Positions 7,382-16,406 of a stretch of DNA of 45,159 nucleotides are shown piece after piece. Position 1 is the first letter of the stretch. Each line of letters begins with the position of its first letter. The stretch spans positions 1 through 45,159 of the forward strand of contig JAFZWG010000058.1 of the NCBI GenBank assembly GCA_017617395.1, written 5' to 3'. Source of the stretch: Lachnospiraceae bacterium. GTDB lineage: Bacteria; Bacillota; Clostridia; Lachnospirales; Lachnospiraceae. A program made the position numbers and the translations under genes. The notes beneath the pieces were generated by a model. The model did no database searches. It was not told the origin of the DNA and worked only from the letters and a program-made list of their open reading frames with translations.

Positions 7382-8773
7382 TTACAGGTCGCAGTTTCCG
7401 ACGGTTCTCGGGAACGGGATGACGTCGCGGATGTTGCTCATGCCGGTGAGATACATGATGCAGCGCTCGAAGCCGAGGCCGAAGCCTGCGTGGCGGGCGG
7501 AGCCGTACTTGCGGAGGTCAAGGTAGAAGTCGTAGTCCTCCTTCTTCATACCGAGCTCCTCGATGCGGGCAACGAGCTTGCCGTAGTCGTCCTCACGCTG
7601 CGAACCGCCGATGATCTCGCCGATGCCAGGAACGAGGCAATCTGCCGCGGCAACCGTCTTTCCGTCCGGGTTGAGCTTCATGTAGAATGCCTTGATCTCC
7701 TTCGGATAGTCGGTGACGAAGACAGGCTTCTTGAAAATCTGCTCGGTCAGGTAGCGCTCGTGCTCGGTCTGCAGATCGCAGCCCCAGTATACCTTGTATT
7801 CGAACTTATCGTTGTTCTCCTCCAAAAGCTTGACGGCGTCGGTGTACGTGACGCGGCCGAAGTCGGAATTTGCCACGTGCTGAAGGCGCTCGATCAGGCC
7901 CTTGTCCACGAACGTGTTGAAGAAGTTCATCTCCTCCGGCGCGTTCTCGAGAACATAGTTGATGATGTACTTAAGCATCGACTCCGCGAGGTCGCAGTCG
8001 TCCTTGAGGTCGGCAAATGCAATCTCGGGCTCGATCATCCAGAACTCCGCCGCATGGCGCGTCGTGTTGGAGTTCTCGGCGCGGAACGTCGGTCCGAACG
8101 TGTAGATGTTCTTGAAGGCCATCGCGTAGGTCTCACCGTTGAGCTGGCCGCTGACGGTCAGGTTGGTGGGCTTGCCGAAGAAGTCCTTCGAGTAGTCGAC
8201 CTTGCCGTCCTCCGTGAGCGGAACCTTGTCCAGAGGAAGCGTGGTCACCTGGAACATCTCGCCTGCACCCTCACAGTCGCTTCCGGTGATAAGTGGAGTG
8301 TGGACATATACAAAGTCTCTCTCCTGGAAGAACTTGTGGATCGCGTACGCCGCAAGCGAACGAACGCGGAACACCGCCTGGAACGTGTTGGTTCTCGGGC
8401 GAAGGTGCGTCATGGTGCGAAGGTACTCCATCGTGTGGCGCTTCTTCTGCATCGGGTAGCTCGGGTCGGATGCGCCCTCGAGCACAACCTTCGTCGCCTG
8501 AATCTCAAACGGCTGCTTCGCATCGGGCGTCGCGACCAGCGTACCGGTCACGATCACGGCCGTGCCTGCGCCGAAATGCGTGATCTCTTCAAAGTTTGCG
8601 AGCGCGTCGGTGTACACCACCTGCAGCGTCTCGAAATACGTTCCGTCATTCACAACCAGGAAACCGAAATTCTTCGAGTCGCGATTGCTGCGAACCCAGC
8701 CGCCGACGCTCACGCTCTTGCCGAAATACTTTTCACGCTGCCGAAACAGCTCTCTTACCGAAATCAGTTCCAT
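7382..8773 (-). CDS. asnS: Asparaginyl-tRNA synthetase
   Basis: Class IIb aminoacyl-tRNA synthetase, 463 aa, normal length. It charges tRNA-Asn with asparagine in the cytoplasm. An N-terminal OB fold (about 20-105, [21 protein letters not shown]) binds the anticodon. Motif 2 is [11 protein letters not shown] (230-240) with MIEPE after it, and motif 3 is [12 protein letters not shown] near the C-terminus, ending IPFPRT. GAGGAGG lies before ATG 8773. Its own promoter with an operator-like palindrome is upstream. A hairpin GTGCGGG-TCT-CCCGCAC (8789-8805) stands right next to the ribosome site; no T-box sequence was seen in the short leader. Confidence 0.97.
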   Translation of the reverse strand: MELISVRELFRQREKYFGKSVSVGGWVRSNRDSKNFGFLVVNDGTYFETLQVVYTDALANFEEITHFGAGTAVIVTGTLVATPDAKQPFEIQATKVVLEGASDPSYPMQKKRHTMEYLRTMTHLRPRTNTFQAVFRVRSLAAYAIHKFFQERDFVYVHTPLITGSDCEGAGEMFQVTTLPLDKVPLTEDGKVDYSKDFFGKPTNLTVSGQLNGETYAMAFKNIYTFGPTFRAENSNTTRHAAEFWMIEPEIAFADLKDDCDLAESMLKYIINYVLENAPEEMNFFNTFVDKGLIERLQHVANSDFGRVTYTDAVKLLEENNDKFEYKVYWGCDLQTEHERYLTEQIFKKPVFVTDYPKEIKAFYMKLNPDGKTVAAADCLVPGIGEIIGGSQREDDYGKLVARIEELGMKKEDYDFYLDLRKYGSARHAGFGLGFERCIMYLTGMSNIRDVIPFPRTVGNCDL

Positions 8774-8832
8774 GGTTTTGTCCTCCTCGTGCGGGTCTCC
8801 CGCACGTCTTTCTATCTAGATATATACGCAAT

Positions 8833-8867
8833 AGACTACTCTTTTTTGAAAAAATGTCAAGACATTT
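8833..8867 (-). promoter_or_regulatory. asnS promoter with palindromic operator over the -35
   Basis: Minus-strand TTGACA (8855-8860), 16-base spacer, TAGTCT (8833-8838). The palindrome AAATGTC-TT-GACATTT (8852-8867) covers the -35, as expected for a repressor site. The regulator is unknown. Confidence 0.55.
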
Positions 8868-8871
8868 CGGG

Positions 8872-8905
8872 TGCATTTTCCCAAAAAGAGATCGCGGAAA
8901 ATGCT
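8872..8905. repeat. Inverted pair of the TGCATTTTCC word
   Basis: TGCATTTTCC (8872-8881, exact) faces GGAAAATGCT (8896-8905, one mismatch); the shared 9-bp arms are GCATTTTCC and GGAAAATGC with a 14-base loop. The pair lies 12 bases past the stop of the EAL-domain gene and just upstream of the asnS promoter. It has no clear T-run on either strand. Confidence 0.7.
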
Positions 8906-8916
8906 CCCTCCCCTCG

Positions 8917-11673
8917 TCAGGCTCTCTTCGCCAGATATTTCTTCTCGAACTCCGCGATCGGAATCGGGCGCTCGAAGAGGTAGCCCTGCGCTGTCGTGAA
9001 ACCGCAGTTTCTTAAGAATTCCGCCTGCTCCTCGGTCTCCACACCCTCGAACACCGCGTCCTTGTTGACCGACGCGATCATGTTGCACATGTGGCGCACA
9101 TACTCCTGCTCAATCTTCGAGGTGCCGATGTTCTCAAGGAAGGTGCGGCTGATCTTCACGTGATCGACCGGCGCCGTGATGAGCATCGAGAGCGACTCGT
9201 TGCCCGAGCCGAAATCGTCGAGCGTGATCGTAAAGCCGCGGCTCTTCAGGTCCTTGATACTGTTCGTCGCGCTCGCGCGGTCCGCGGCGATCATCGCCTC
9301 GTTGACCTCGAGCTCGAGGAAGCGGCCGTCGACGTTATACTGCTCGGCGAGACGGCTGATGCGCTCGTCGAATTTGACGAAGCCCTGGTTATGGTTTGAG
9401 AAGTTGACCGAGATCGGAATCATCGGAATGCCCTTCTTCTTCCAGTTGCGAAGCGTCTGCAGGACGTTCGTGTAGATGCAGAAGTCGAGGTCCGTGATGT
9501 GGCCGGTCTTCTCCAGGATCGGAATGAAGTCCGCGGGGGAGCGGTACGTGCCGTCGCCATTGCTCCAGCGCGCCAGAGCCTCGGCACCGATGACGTTGCG
9601 GCCCTCGAGGGAGAACTTCGGCAGCAGGAACACCTCGATCTTGTTGTCGCGGATCGCGGTCTGGATCTCGCCGGCGATCGTCTGCTCGTAGGAACGGCGG
9701 GCGCGAAGCTCGTCCGTGCACACGCAGTACAGGCTGTTCTGCTCGGCCTTCGCCTGCTTTCTCGCAAGGTTCGCGTTGTCCATCGCAAGCGCGATGTCAC
9801 GCTCGCCGCGGCGCAGGAAATAAACACCGTTGGTGAGCTGAATGTCGATGCCCGGGTACATCTTCGTCTGATGCTCCACGAACACCTTCGACCAGCTGCG
9901 AAGCTTCGCAAGCACCTGCTCCTCGGACTGTCCGTTCACGTAGATTAAGAAGAAGTCGGAGTGGATGCGGCAACCGAAGCAACGCTTGCCCTTTCGAAGG
10001 AACATCGAGCCGAAATCCTTGAGGATGCGGTCACCCGCGGGGTAACCGAATTTTTCGTTGATGTACGAAAAATCATTGATATCGCAGTAAATGATCGCGT
10101 GTACCGGATCCATGTCCGGGTCGGAGAGAACCTCCTGCACGCGGCCGCGGAACGCCGTGCGGTTGTAAAGATTCGTCAGGCGGTCCGTCGAGTTTAAGCG
10201 GTTGATGATCATGCGGTCGTTGCTGCGCTCGCGCTGCTGGCGGCGCTCCTCGTCGACGATCGTGATGCGGCCGTAGATGTAGAAGACATGGCCTTCCGAA
10301 TCGCGCATGCCGATCATGTTGATCTTGCACCACTTGTATTCCTTCGCATCGATCTTGATGCGGAATTCGCCGCGGGAGTTCGTGCCGCTCTCCGCGGTCT
10401 GCAAAAGCTTCAAAAAGTCCGGATAATCATCGGGATGAATGATGCGTGCGGGAATGTCGGCTGCCATCAGGTTCGGGATCACGCCCTCGCGGCCGAACAC
10501 CTCGCTGACGCGCGTCGGAACGCTCAGACGGTCCTCGCGGACGTCGTAACCGAACTGGATGTCGTCCGAGACATCCTCGAGCTGGCGGTAGCGGTCGAGC
10601 TGATGCTTCATGCTCAGCTCCGCGTTGATGCGCTGCGTGATGTCCGTGAAGACGCAGCTCACAACCGACGTCGCCTCATCGCCCTTGCGGCTGACGACGA
10701 GCGCGTTGCAATGCACCCACGTGACGCCGCCGTCGAAGCGGTTCACGCGGAACTCCGCGGCGACCGAGGTGTTGACCGGAAGCTTCGGGTCGAAGATCTT
10801 CTGAATCGACTTCGTGTCATCCGGGGAGACAATCTCCGGCAGAAGGTTCGCGTGCGTCTGCGTGAAGCGCTCCTTCGTCTGACCTATGATATTGAAAAAT
10901 ACATCGTTGGCATATACGATCTCCGGCACGCTCTCGCGGCTGATGCGGCCCTGGTACTCAAACACCGCGACGCCCACGGGCAAAGCCTCCAGAAGGCCGG
11001 AAACCTGGCGTTTACGAAGCATCTCGCCGGTCACCTGCGTGATCGTGATGTCGAACAGACCGTTCTTCATCATCTTCTTCTGACGGCGCACAAAGCACTG
11101 TACGGGCGCAAGACGCCCCTCCTCCGTGATCAGGCGGTGCTCGATGCACACAACCATCTGCTTGCGGATGCGCTCATCCAGAATCCGGCGGATCGCCTCG
11201 CGGTCCTCCTCCGGGATGTAGTCCATGTACGAACCGGCCTGCTTCTCACGGCCGGAGATTCCGAGCATCTCGGCGACGCCCGCGTCACAGTCCACGATGG
11301 AGTACTGACCGTCGTCCACGACCGTGCACACGCCGAAATAAATCTGGCGTGCAGCCCCGCGCTCCGAGTCTCCGACACTGTTCTTATCGCCCACGAGCTC
11401 GTTCAAAAAGCCCAGCAAAACAGGCTCGTCCGCGTACGAATTCATGATCAGCTTCCGCGCGCGCGGCTGACCCGTGCACACGAACAGACACGAGAGGAAG
11501 ATCGACCACGTCAAAGGATACGCGCCGCGCTCGATCGAGCTCACGGTCTGGCGCGTAATTCCGATGGTATCACCGAACTCCTCCTGCGACAGTTTCATCG
11601 TCTTACGGTAGTTCGGCAGGTTCGCGGCGAAGATCGCCAGCATTTTCTTCCGTTCGCTATCACTCAGCTTCAT
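8917..11673 (-). CDS. XRE-type DNA-binding / PAS / degenerate GGDEF / EAL protein
   Basis: 918 aa, no transmembrane helices. Order of domains: an XRE helix-turn-helix (about 14-70; LSQEEFGDTIGITRQTVSSIE), two or three PAS-like sensor modules (about 110-220, 225-350, 365-480), a GGDEF domain (about 490-645) whose signature is HSDFF (571-575) and so is almost surely inactive, and an EAL domain (about 655-910). The EAL domain keeps EAL (698-700), SVNFS, DDFGSG (819-824), VKIS (K840), EGVET (876-880) and AQGY (Q896), so c-di-GMP phosphodiesterase activity is likely. This makes a putative DNA-binding regulator joined to c-di-GMP breakdown. GAGG precedes ATG 11673. It follows galK by 88 bases on the same strand and may share its transcript. 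Confidence 0.88.
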   Translation of the reverse strand: MKLSDSERKKMLAIFAANLPNYRKTMKLSQEEFGDTIGITRQTVSSIERGAYPLTWSIFLSCLFVCTGQPRARKLIMNSYADEPVLLGFLNELVGDKNSVGDSERGAARQIYFGVCTVVDDGQYSIVDCDAGVAEMLGISGREKQAGSYMDYIPEEDREAIRRILDERIRKQMVVCIEHRLITEEGRLAPVQCFVRRQKKMMKNGLFDITITQVTGEMLRKRQVSGLLEALPVGVAVFEYQGRISRESVPEIVYANDVFFNIIGQTKERFTQTHANLLPEIVSPDDTKSIQKIFDPKLPVNTSVAAEFRVNRFDGGVTWVHCNALVVSRKGDEATSVVSCVFTDITQRINAELSMKHQLDRYRQLEDVSDDIQFGYDVREDRLSVPTRVSEVFGREGVIPNLMAADIPARIIHPDDYPDFLKLLQTAESGTNSRGEFRIKIDAKEYKWCKINMIGMRDSEGHVFYIYGRITIVDEERRQQRERSNDRMIINRLNSTDRLTNLYNRTAFRGRVQEVLSDPDMDPVHAIIYCDINDFSYINEKFGYPAGDRILKDFGSMFLRKGKRCFGCRIHSDFFLIYVNGQSEEQVLAKLRSWSKVFVEHQTKMYPGIDIQLTNGVYFLRRGERDIALAMDNANLARKQAKAEQNSLYCVCTDELRARRSYEQTIAGEIQTAIRDNKIEVFLLPKFSLEGRNVIGAEALARWSNGDGTYRSPADFIPILEKTGHITDLDFCIYTNVLQTLRNWKKKGIPMIPISVNFSNHNQGFVKFDERISRLAEQYNVDGRFLELEVNEAMIAADRASATNSIKDLKSRGFTITLDDFGSGNESLSMLITAPVDHVKISRTFLENIGTSKIEQEYVRHMCNMIASVNKDAVFEGVETEEQAEFLRNCGFTTAQGYLFERPIPIAEFEKKYLAKRA

Positions 11674-11761
11674 TCCGGTATCCTCTCTTTGTTTCTTCTC
11701 TCTTCCTGCTTGACAACACTTTCACTCACATCACGCGCAAAATGCATCCTGCATCCCGCTG

Positions 11762-12925
11762 TTAAATCTCCCCCGGGCCGTCTCCGACCTCCGCGAGGTA
11801 AAATGTCGGCGCATAGCCGATCGCCTTTTCATAGCTCTCCGCGACTTCCTGCATCATCCGTTCCGTGCACTCCTCGCGCACCAGGCTGACCGCGCATCCG
11901 CCGAAGCCCGCGCCGGTCATGCGGGCGCCGATGACACCCTCCGCCTTCCACGCTGCGGACACCAGGGCGTCCAGCTCGGGGCCGGTCACCTCGTAGTCAT
12001 CCCGAAGCGAAATGTGCGACTCGTTCATGAGCTTCCCGAACCCTGCGAGATCGCCTCCTCGAAGCGCCTCCGCCGCCCGGATCGTGCGGCGGTTCTCGGT
12101 GATCGCGTGGCGGGCTCTACGAAGCCTGACGGGCGACTTGATCGCCGCGGAGCACTCCGCGAATTCCTCCTCCGTCAGCGCCCCGAGAGACGGTGTCTCG
12201 CGGACCGTGCGGATCTCGGCAAGCGCCTGCTCGCACTCGGCACGGCGCTCATTGTACGCCGAATCGCCGAGCCCTCGTTTTTTGTTTGTATTCATGATCA
12301 CGATGCGCACGCCCGGAAGCCGGAGCGGCACATACTCATACGCTAACGTCTCCGTGTCGAGGAAGATCGCACTCTCCCGACGCCCCATCGCGATGGCGAA
12401 CTGGTCCATGATTCCGCAGTTGACGCCGTTAAAGCCGCGCTCCGCCGCCTGACAGATGAGCGACTGCTCGATCCCGTCGAACGCGAACCCGAAAAATACT
12501 TTTAAAATCTCCGCGGTCAGCACCTCGATCGACGCCGACGAGGACAACCCCGACCCGTTCGGGATGGTTCCGAAGTACATAATATCGAGTCCGGCCGGTG
12601 CGCGGAAACCGCGCTTCTCCATCTCGGCGATGACGCCCTTGGGGTAGTTCGTCCAGCCGTCCTCCTCCCGGTAGACAATCCCACGGAGCGGGCATGTGAT
12701 CACGCCCTCCCCCGGAAAATTCACCGAGTAAAACCTTAGTGTCTCGTCCTCCCGCAGCCTTGCCGCCGCGTAGGTTCCGATCGTGAGCGCACACGGGAAT
12801 ACGTGTCCGCCGTTATAGTCGGTGTGCTCGCCGATCAAATTGACGCGGCCCGGTGCAAAGAAATACCGGACACCTTCGGTGTCGCCGAAGCACGATTTCC
12901 ATTCCTTTTCCAAACGCTCTCTCAC
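11762..12925 (-). CDS. galK: Galactokinase
   Basis: 387 aa GHMP kinase; phosphorylates alpha-D-galactose to galactose-1-phosphate with ATP, the first Leloir step. The family signature GRVNLIGEHTDYNGG is at about 26-40, the GHMP ATP loop PNGSGLSSSAS at about 121-131, and a C-terminal MTGAGFGGCAVSLV motif closes the active site. CGIMDQFA holds the catalytic Asp region. Its ATG overlaps the TGA of the upstream cyclase gene by four bases, so the two are translationally coupled. No galT or galE is in the window, which makes the pairing with a signalling gene notable. Confidence 0.96.
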   Translation of the reverse strand: MRERLEKEWKSCFGDTEGVRYFFAPGRVNLIGEHTDYNGGHVFPCALTIGTYAAARLREDETLRFYSVNFPGEGVITCPLRGIVYREEDGWTNYPKGVIAEMEKRGFRAPAGLDIMYFGTIPNGSGLSSSASIEVLTAEILKVFFGFAFDGIEQSLICQAAERGFNGVNCGIMDQFAIAMGRRESAIFLDTETLAYEYVPLRLPGVRIVIMNTNKKRGLGDSAYNERRAECEQALAEIRTVRETPSLGALTEEEFAECSAAIKSPVRLRRARHAITENRRTIRAAEALRGGDLAGFGKLMNESHISLRDDYEVTGPELDALVSAAWKAEGVIGARMTGAGFGGCAVSLVREECTERMMQEVAESYEKAIGYAPTFYLAEVGDGPGEI

Positions 12926-14832
12926 TGTTGCGCGTCCTTCTGCCTGTCGGCTTTATTTTTCGCTTTGTTCTCGTACATGCTGTTGTCGGAGATTGTCATC
13001 CACTCGCCGAGCGAATGCGACGTGCCGTCCGTCGCAACCGAGTAGCCGTAGCTCGCGCGAACCTTGAAGGGCCGCTTCGTGCGCTGGTTGTAGTCCGCAA
13101 GGAACCCCTCGAAGCGCTCGAAATACCGCTTCACGTCGCTCTCGTCGTAGTCGATCGCCAGCACCTGGAACTCGTCGCCGCCGACGCGGTAGCACAGCTC
13201 GTCCGCAAAGCACGCGGCAACCATCGAATTTGCGATCGCTTTCAAGGCAACGTCGCCCTGCGCATGGCCATAGCCGTCGTTGATGCCCTTTAAGTCGTCC
13301 ATGTCGATCGTGATGATCGCCATCGAGCGACCGCCGCCCCGGACGAGGTCGAACATCTTCTGTGAATCCTCCTCAAAGCCGTAGCGGTTCTTGAGGCCCG
13401 TGAGGACGTCGCTTACATACATATCGGACAGCTTGTCCACGAGGTCGCGCATGCGGCGGTTGATCCGCAGCCGCTCGAGAACGTTACTGATGATCATGAT
13501 GATATACTGGAAAAAGTCATTGGGTGCTTCGCTGTCGCGGTAGTTGATCACCGCGTAGCCGTAGCACATCTCCTGATAGTGCAGCGGCACGATGTAGTAG
13601 CCGCACGGAGCGTCGTAGACGTACTCCTCGGGCAGGATGTCGTCGATGGAGAACACCTGATTCACGTGCCCCAGAAGAATGCCCTCCTGGATGGCCGTGC
13701 GCAAATGCACCTTCGGCGTAAACGTCTGCATCTGGTCCGGCGCAACGCTTCCCCACTCGCGGTCGTTGAGCACCAAAAAGAAATCCCGGAACCGGTAGTT
13801 ATTGAAAATGTAAGTGTAGATACTCTCATTGAGCTCGTCCATGCTGGTCGTGCTCTCGACGTCGACGCTCATGAACACGGTCTGCATGTTGTAATGCTCC
13901 GCGAGCTGAGCCTCCTCGTAGAATTTGCGGACAGCGGCCGACGCATGCGCGCGCGACTCCTCGACGCACCCGCAGGACTCCCGCTCCACAACCTGCGCGG
14001 GCATGTAATCGATGTCCGGCACGGTCTCGTTCTGAATCATGGAGATCAGCAGATCAACGGCGCGCCGTCCCATGCCGGGAACGTCCACCGAGACCGACGT
14101 GATGGACGGAACCACCTCCGACGCTCCGCGGATGTCGTCAAATCCCGTGACCGCAATATCGTTCGGCACCGCAATCCCGCGGTCTCCGAGCGCGTTGCAC
14201 ACCGCCATCGCCATGTAATCGTTCGCGCAGATGATCGCCTGCGGCGGGTTATCGCGCAGATCAAGAAGCTCCGCAACCGCAGCCTCGCCCTGATTGAGCC
14301 AGAAATCGCCGTAGAAGACGTCGTCCTCGCCGAGCTCGACGCCGTACTGCTCCAGCACGCGCTTCGTGCACGCAAGGCGCCGCTCCGCATCCGGATGACC
14401 CTTCGGGCCGCTCACATAGCAGAAATCGCGGAAGCCGTGCCCCTCGGCGAGATGCTTCACGATGCCCTCCATGGAGTTGTCCTCGTCCACGAGCACGCTG
14501 TTGTAACCGTCGTATTGTCTTCGCAGGCACACAACCGGACATGTCGCCTCGCGAACCTTTTCAAGCAAAAGGTCCCGCACGACATCGTCGGAAAATGTAT
14601 CCATACACAATAAAATGCCCTCGAACAGCGAAAGGTTCGGCAGCTCCGCCAGCATTCGCTCTCCGCGCACAAACGCCTCATTCTTCCCGTATCCGCCGAA
14701 CACCGCATACACGAGCGTGTAGTACCCGCACTCCGCGGCGCGCTTCGTGATCGCGCTTAAGACCGTTCTTTGATATTCGCCGGTCGGTTTTGAGATGATT
14801 ACGGCTATCTTTTTTTCTTTTCCAAGATTCAT
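12922..14832 (-). CDS. LacI-type ligand-binding sensor fused to diguanylate cyclase
   Basis: 636 aa. Residues about 7-290 form a periplasmic-binding-protein-like domain of the LacI effector type (KKIAVIISKPTGEYQ, AIICANDYMAMAVCNAL, IAVTGFDDIRGASEVVPS) without the helix-turn-helix and without a signal peptide, so it should sense a sugar inside the cell. A linker domain (about 295-460) leads to a GGDEF domain (about 475-630) with an intact RVGGDEF (GGDEF 551-555), so it should make c-di-GMP. No RxxD inhibitory site is visible just before it. ATG 14832 is chosen because GGAGG precedes it; an upstream in-frame ATG at 14883 lacks one. Overlap with galK suggests galactose or a related sugar as ligand; this is inference. 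Confidence 0.9.
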   Translation of the reverse strand: MNLGKEKKIAVIISKPTGEYQRTVLSAITKRAAECGYYTLVYAVFGGYGKNEAFVRGERMLAELPNLSLFEGILLCMDTFSDDVVRDLLLEKVREATCPVVCLRRQYDGYNSVLVDEDNSMEGIVKHLAEGHGFRDFCYVSGPKGHPDAERRLACTKRVLEQYGVELGEDDVFYGDFWLNQGEAAVAELLDLRDNPPQAIICANDYMAMAVCNALGDRGIAVPNDIAVTGFDDIRGASEVVPSITSVSVDVPGMGRRAVDLLISMIQNETVPDIDYMPAQVVERESCGCVEESRAHASAAVRKFYEEAQLAEHYNMQTVFMSVDVESTTSMDELNESIYTYIFNNYRFRDFFLVLNDREWGSVAPDQMQTFTPKVHLRTAIQEGILLGHVNQVFSIDDILPEEYVYDAPCGYYIVPLHYQEMCYGYAVINYRDSEAPNDFFQYIIMIISNVLERLRINRRMRDLVDKLSDMYVSDVLTGLKNRYGFEEDSQKMFDLVRGGGRSMAIITIDMDDLKGINDGYGHAQGDVALKAIANSMVAACFADELCYRVGGDEFQVLAIDYDESDVKRYFERFEGFLADYNQRTKRPFKVRASYGYSVATDGTSHSLGEWMTISDNSMYENKAKNKADRQKDAQQ

Positions 14833-14901
14833 AGTTTCCTCCGGGCCGATTGCCCATTTTCCATACGCACAGGGACATCTCATAACAGAATCTCTGATGC
14901 C

Positions 14902-14934
14902 ATTTTACTATCCTTTTTGCCATTTCGCAATGGC
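14902..14934 (-). promoter_or_regulatory. Predicted promoter and operator of the cyclase-galK unit
   Basis: Minus-strand TTGCGA (14925-14930), 17-base spacer, TAAAAT (14902-14907). The inverted repeat GCCATT-4-AATGGC (14919-14934) overlaps the -35 and looks like an operator. Confidence 0.5.
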
Positions 14935-14990
14935 CAAATTCGTATTTTTTTGAATTTTTTGCAATATTTCTATACATTTTTCGCCGCCGG

Positions 14991-14999
14991 TGCTATACT
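14991..14999 (+). promoter_or_regulatory. Predicted extended -10 promoter of tadA
   Basis: TGCTATACT matches an extended -10 element (TATACT 14994-14999). No good -35 is present at the usual distance. Confidence 0.4.
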
Positions 15000-15039
15000 G
15001 AAGAAAAATCCTCTTGACAATAAAGAAAGGGTTTATTTC

Positions 15040-15540
15040 ATGTCCGTAACCGTGCACGACCACAAGTATTTCATGAAAAAAGCGATCCATCAGGCGAAGC
15101 GTGCCGCCGCCCTCGGCGAGGTGCCGATCGGCTGTGTCATCGTCTGCGACGGCAAGGTCATCGGACGGGGCTTTAACCGCCGGCTGTCGTCCCACTCCAC
15201 GCTCGCCCACGCCGAGATCATCGCAATCCGGCAGGCGTGCAAAAAGCTTGGGGACTGGCGCCTTGAGGGCTGCACCATGTACGTCACGCTCGAGCCGTGC
15301 CAGATGTGCTCCGGTGCCTGCGTGCAGTCGCGCATCGACCGCGTCGTCATCGGCGCGGAGAATCCGAAGGCCGGCTGCGCGGGTTCGATCGTCAATCTCC
15401 TGCAGATGAGTGAGTTTAACCACCGGGTCGACATCGTCCGCGACGTGTGCACCGACGAGTGCTCGGCGCTTCTTTCGGACTTCTTCCGCGACATGCGCAC
15501 GCGTGAGCGCGAAAACAAGGCTGCAAAGGCTGCAGATTGA
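15040..15540 (+). CDS. tadA: tRNA-specific adenosine deaminase
   Basis: 166 aa zinc-dependent deaminase. It converts adenosine-34 of the tRNA-Arg(ACG) anticodon to inosine. The zinc and catalytic residues are in HAEI (about 52-55) and PCQMC (about 87-91), with EVPIGCVIV before them. ATG 15040 is chosen because AAGAAAGGG is just upstream and it gives the normal family length; the frame stays open farther upstream through AT-rich promoter DNA. It has its own promoter and stands alone. Confidence 0.93.
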   Translation: MSVTVHDHKYFMKKAIHQAKRAAALGEVPIGCVIVCDGKVIGRGFNRRLSSHSTLAHAEIIAIRQACKKLGDWRLEGCTMYVTLEPCQMCSGACVQSRIDRVVIGAENPKAGCAGSIVNLLQMSEFNHRVDIVRDVCTDECSALLSDFFRDMRTRERENKAAKAAD

Positions 15541-15567
15541 CTGTTTTTGCGGCATTTTCCGTCTTCG

Positions 15568-15596
15568 TGGACATTTTCCCCGTTTGGGTGTACAAT
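15568..15596 (+). promoter_or_regulatory. Predicted promoter of the NrdG-like gene
   Basis: TGGACA (15568-15573), 17-base spacer, TACAAT (15591-15596). Single-mismatch copies of the iterated word (GGCATTTTCC at 15551) lie immediately upstream. Confidence 0.6.
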
Positions 15597-15626
15597 ATCA
15601 GTTGAATAATAACCGGGAGGTATCCC

Positions 15627-16325
15627 ATGCAGATTCACGGTTTACAAAAATTGACGCTTCTCGACTACCCCGGCCACATGTCCGCAACCGTCTTTACGGG
15701 CGGCTGCAACTTCCGATGCCCCTACTGCCACAACAGTGAGCTTGTGCTGCATCCGGAGGCGGTTCCGGTGATTCCCGAGGAGGAGGTGTTCACCTTCCTG
15801 AAGGCGCGCGCGAAGATGCTCGAGGCCGTGTGCATCACGGGCGGCGAGCCGACGCTCCAGAAGGACCTTCCGGAATTCATCGCGAAGGTGCGTGAGCTCG
15901 GATACCGCATCAAGCTCGACACCAACGGCAGTCTTCCGACTGTTTTGGAGAAACTTCTCGCCTCCGGCAACATCGATTATGTGGCGATGGACATCAAAAA
16001 CTGCCGCGAGCGCTACGACGAGACCATCGGCGTGAGCGGATTTCCGATTGCGGCCGCAGAAGCTTCGGTGAAGCTTCTGATGAGCGGCAAAGTTCCGTAC
16101 GAGTTCCGCACGACCGTGATGCGCGAGCTGCACGACAAGGATTCCATGGCCCGCATCGGCGAGTGGATCGCCGGCGCCCGCCACTACTACCTGCAGCCCT
16201 ACCGCGAGAGCGACAACGTCATGAAGAAGGACGTCTTCCACGCTCCCGAGCGCGAGGAGCTGATCGAGTGGAAGGAGCTCCTCTCGAAGTCGATTCCGAA
16301 GGTCGATTTGCGCGGCATCGATTGA
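15627..16325 (+). CDS. nrdG: Radical SAM activase, anaerobic ribonucleotide reductase type
   Basis: 232 aa radical SAM protein of the NrdG2 type, which installs the glycyl radical on the anaerobic ribonucleoside-triphosphate reductase NrdD. GCNFRCPYCHN (about 26-36) carries the CxxxCxxC ligands of the [4Fe-4S] cluster. CITGGEPTLQ binds SAM, and KLDTNGS follows in the barrel. GGGAGG precedes ATG 15627. The partner reductase gene is not in the window, so a different glycyl-radical partner is possible. A strong terminator follows. Confidence 0.85.
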   Translation: MQIHGLQKLTLLDYPGHMSATVFTGGCNFRCPYCHNSELVLHPEAVPVIPEEEVFTFLKARAKMLEAVCITGGEPTLQKDLPEFIAKVRELGYRIKLDTNGSLPTVLEKLLASGNIDYVAMDIKNCRERYDETIGVSGFPIAAAEASVKLLMSGKVPYEFRTTVMRELHDKDSMARIGEWIAGARHYYLQPYRESDNVMKKDVFHAPEREELIEWKELLSKSIPKVDLRGID

Positions 16326-16344
16326 TAGTTTCCGACAAAAAGAT

Positions 16345-16380
16345 AAGACCACCGAAGGCGTAACCTTCGGTGGTCTTTTT
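16345..16380. terminator. Bidirectional terminator between convergent genes
   Basis: AAGACCACCGAAGG (16345-16358) pairs perfectly with CCTTCGGTGGTCTT (16364-16377); TTTTT follows on plus and ATCTTTTTG on minus. Confidence 0.95.
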
Positions 16381-16406
16381 AATTTCAGTTTCCGTTGTTC
16401 AGCGAT

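Noticed and set aside
8789..8805. Terminator upstream of asnS
   Set aside because: The GTGCGGG/CCCGCAC hairpin has no T-run and is followed directly by the asnS ribosome site.
10288..11889. 533-codon open frame opposite the XRE/EAL gene
   Set aside because: Arg/His/Leu/Asp-rich shadow of a gene with clear domains; no family resemblance.
15014..15039. Second tadA promoter at TTGACA
   Set aside because: The hexamer at the proper distance is TTCATG at the start codon itself; no usable -10.
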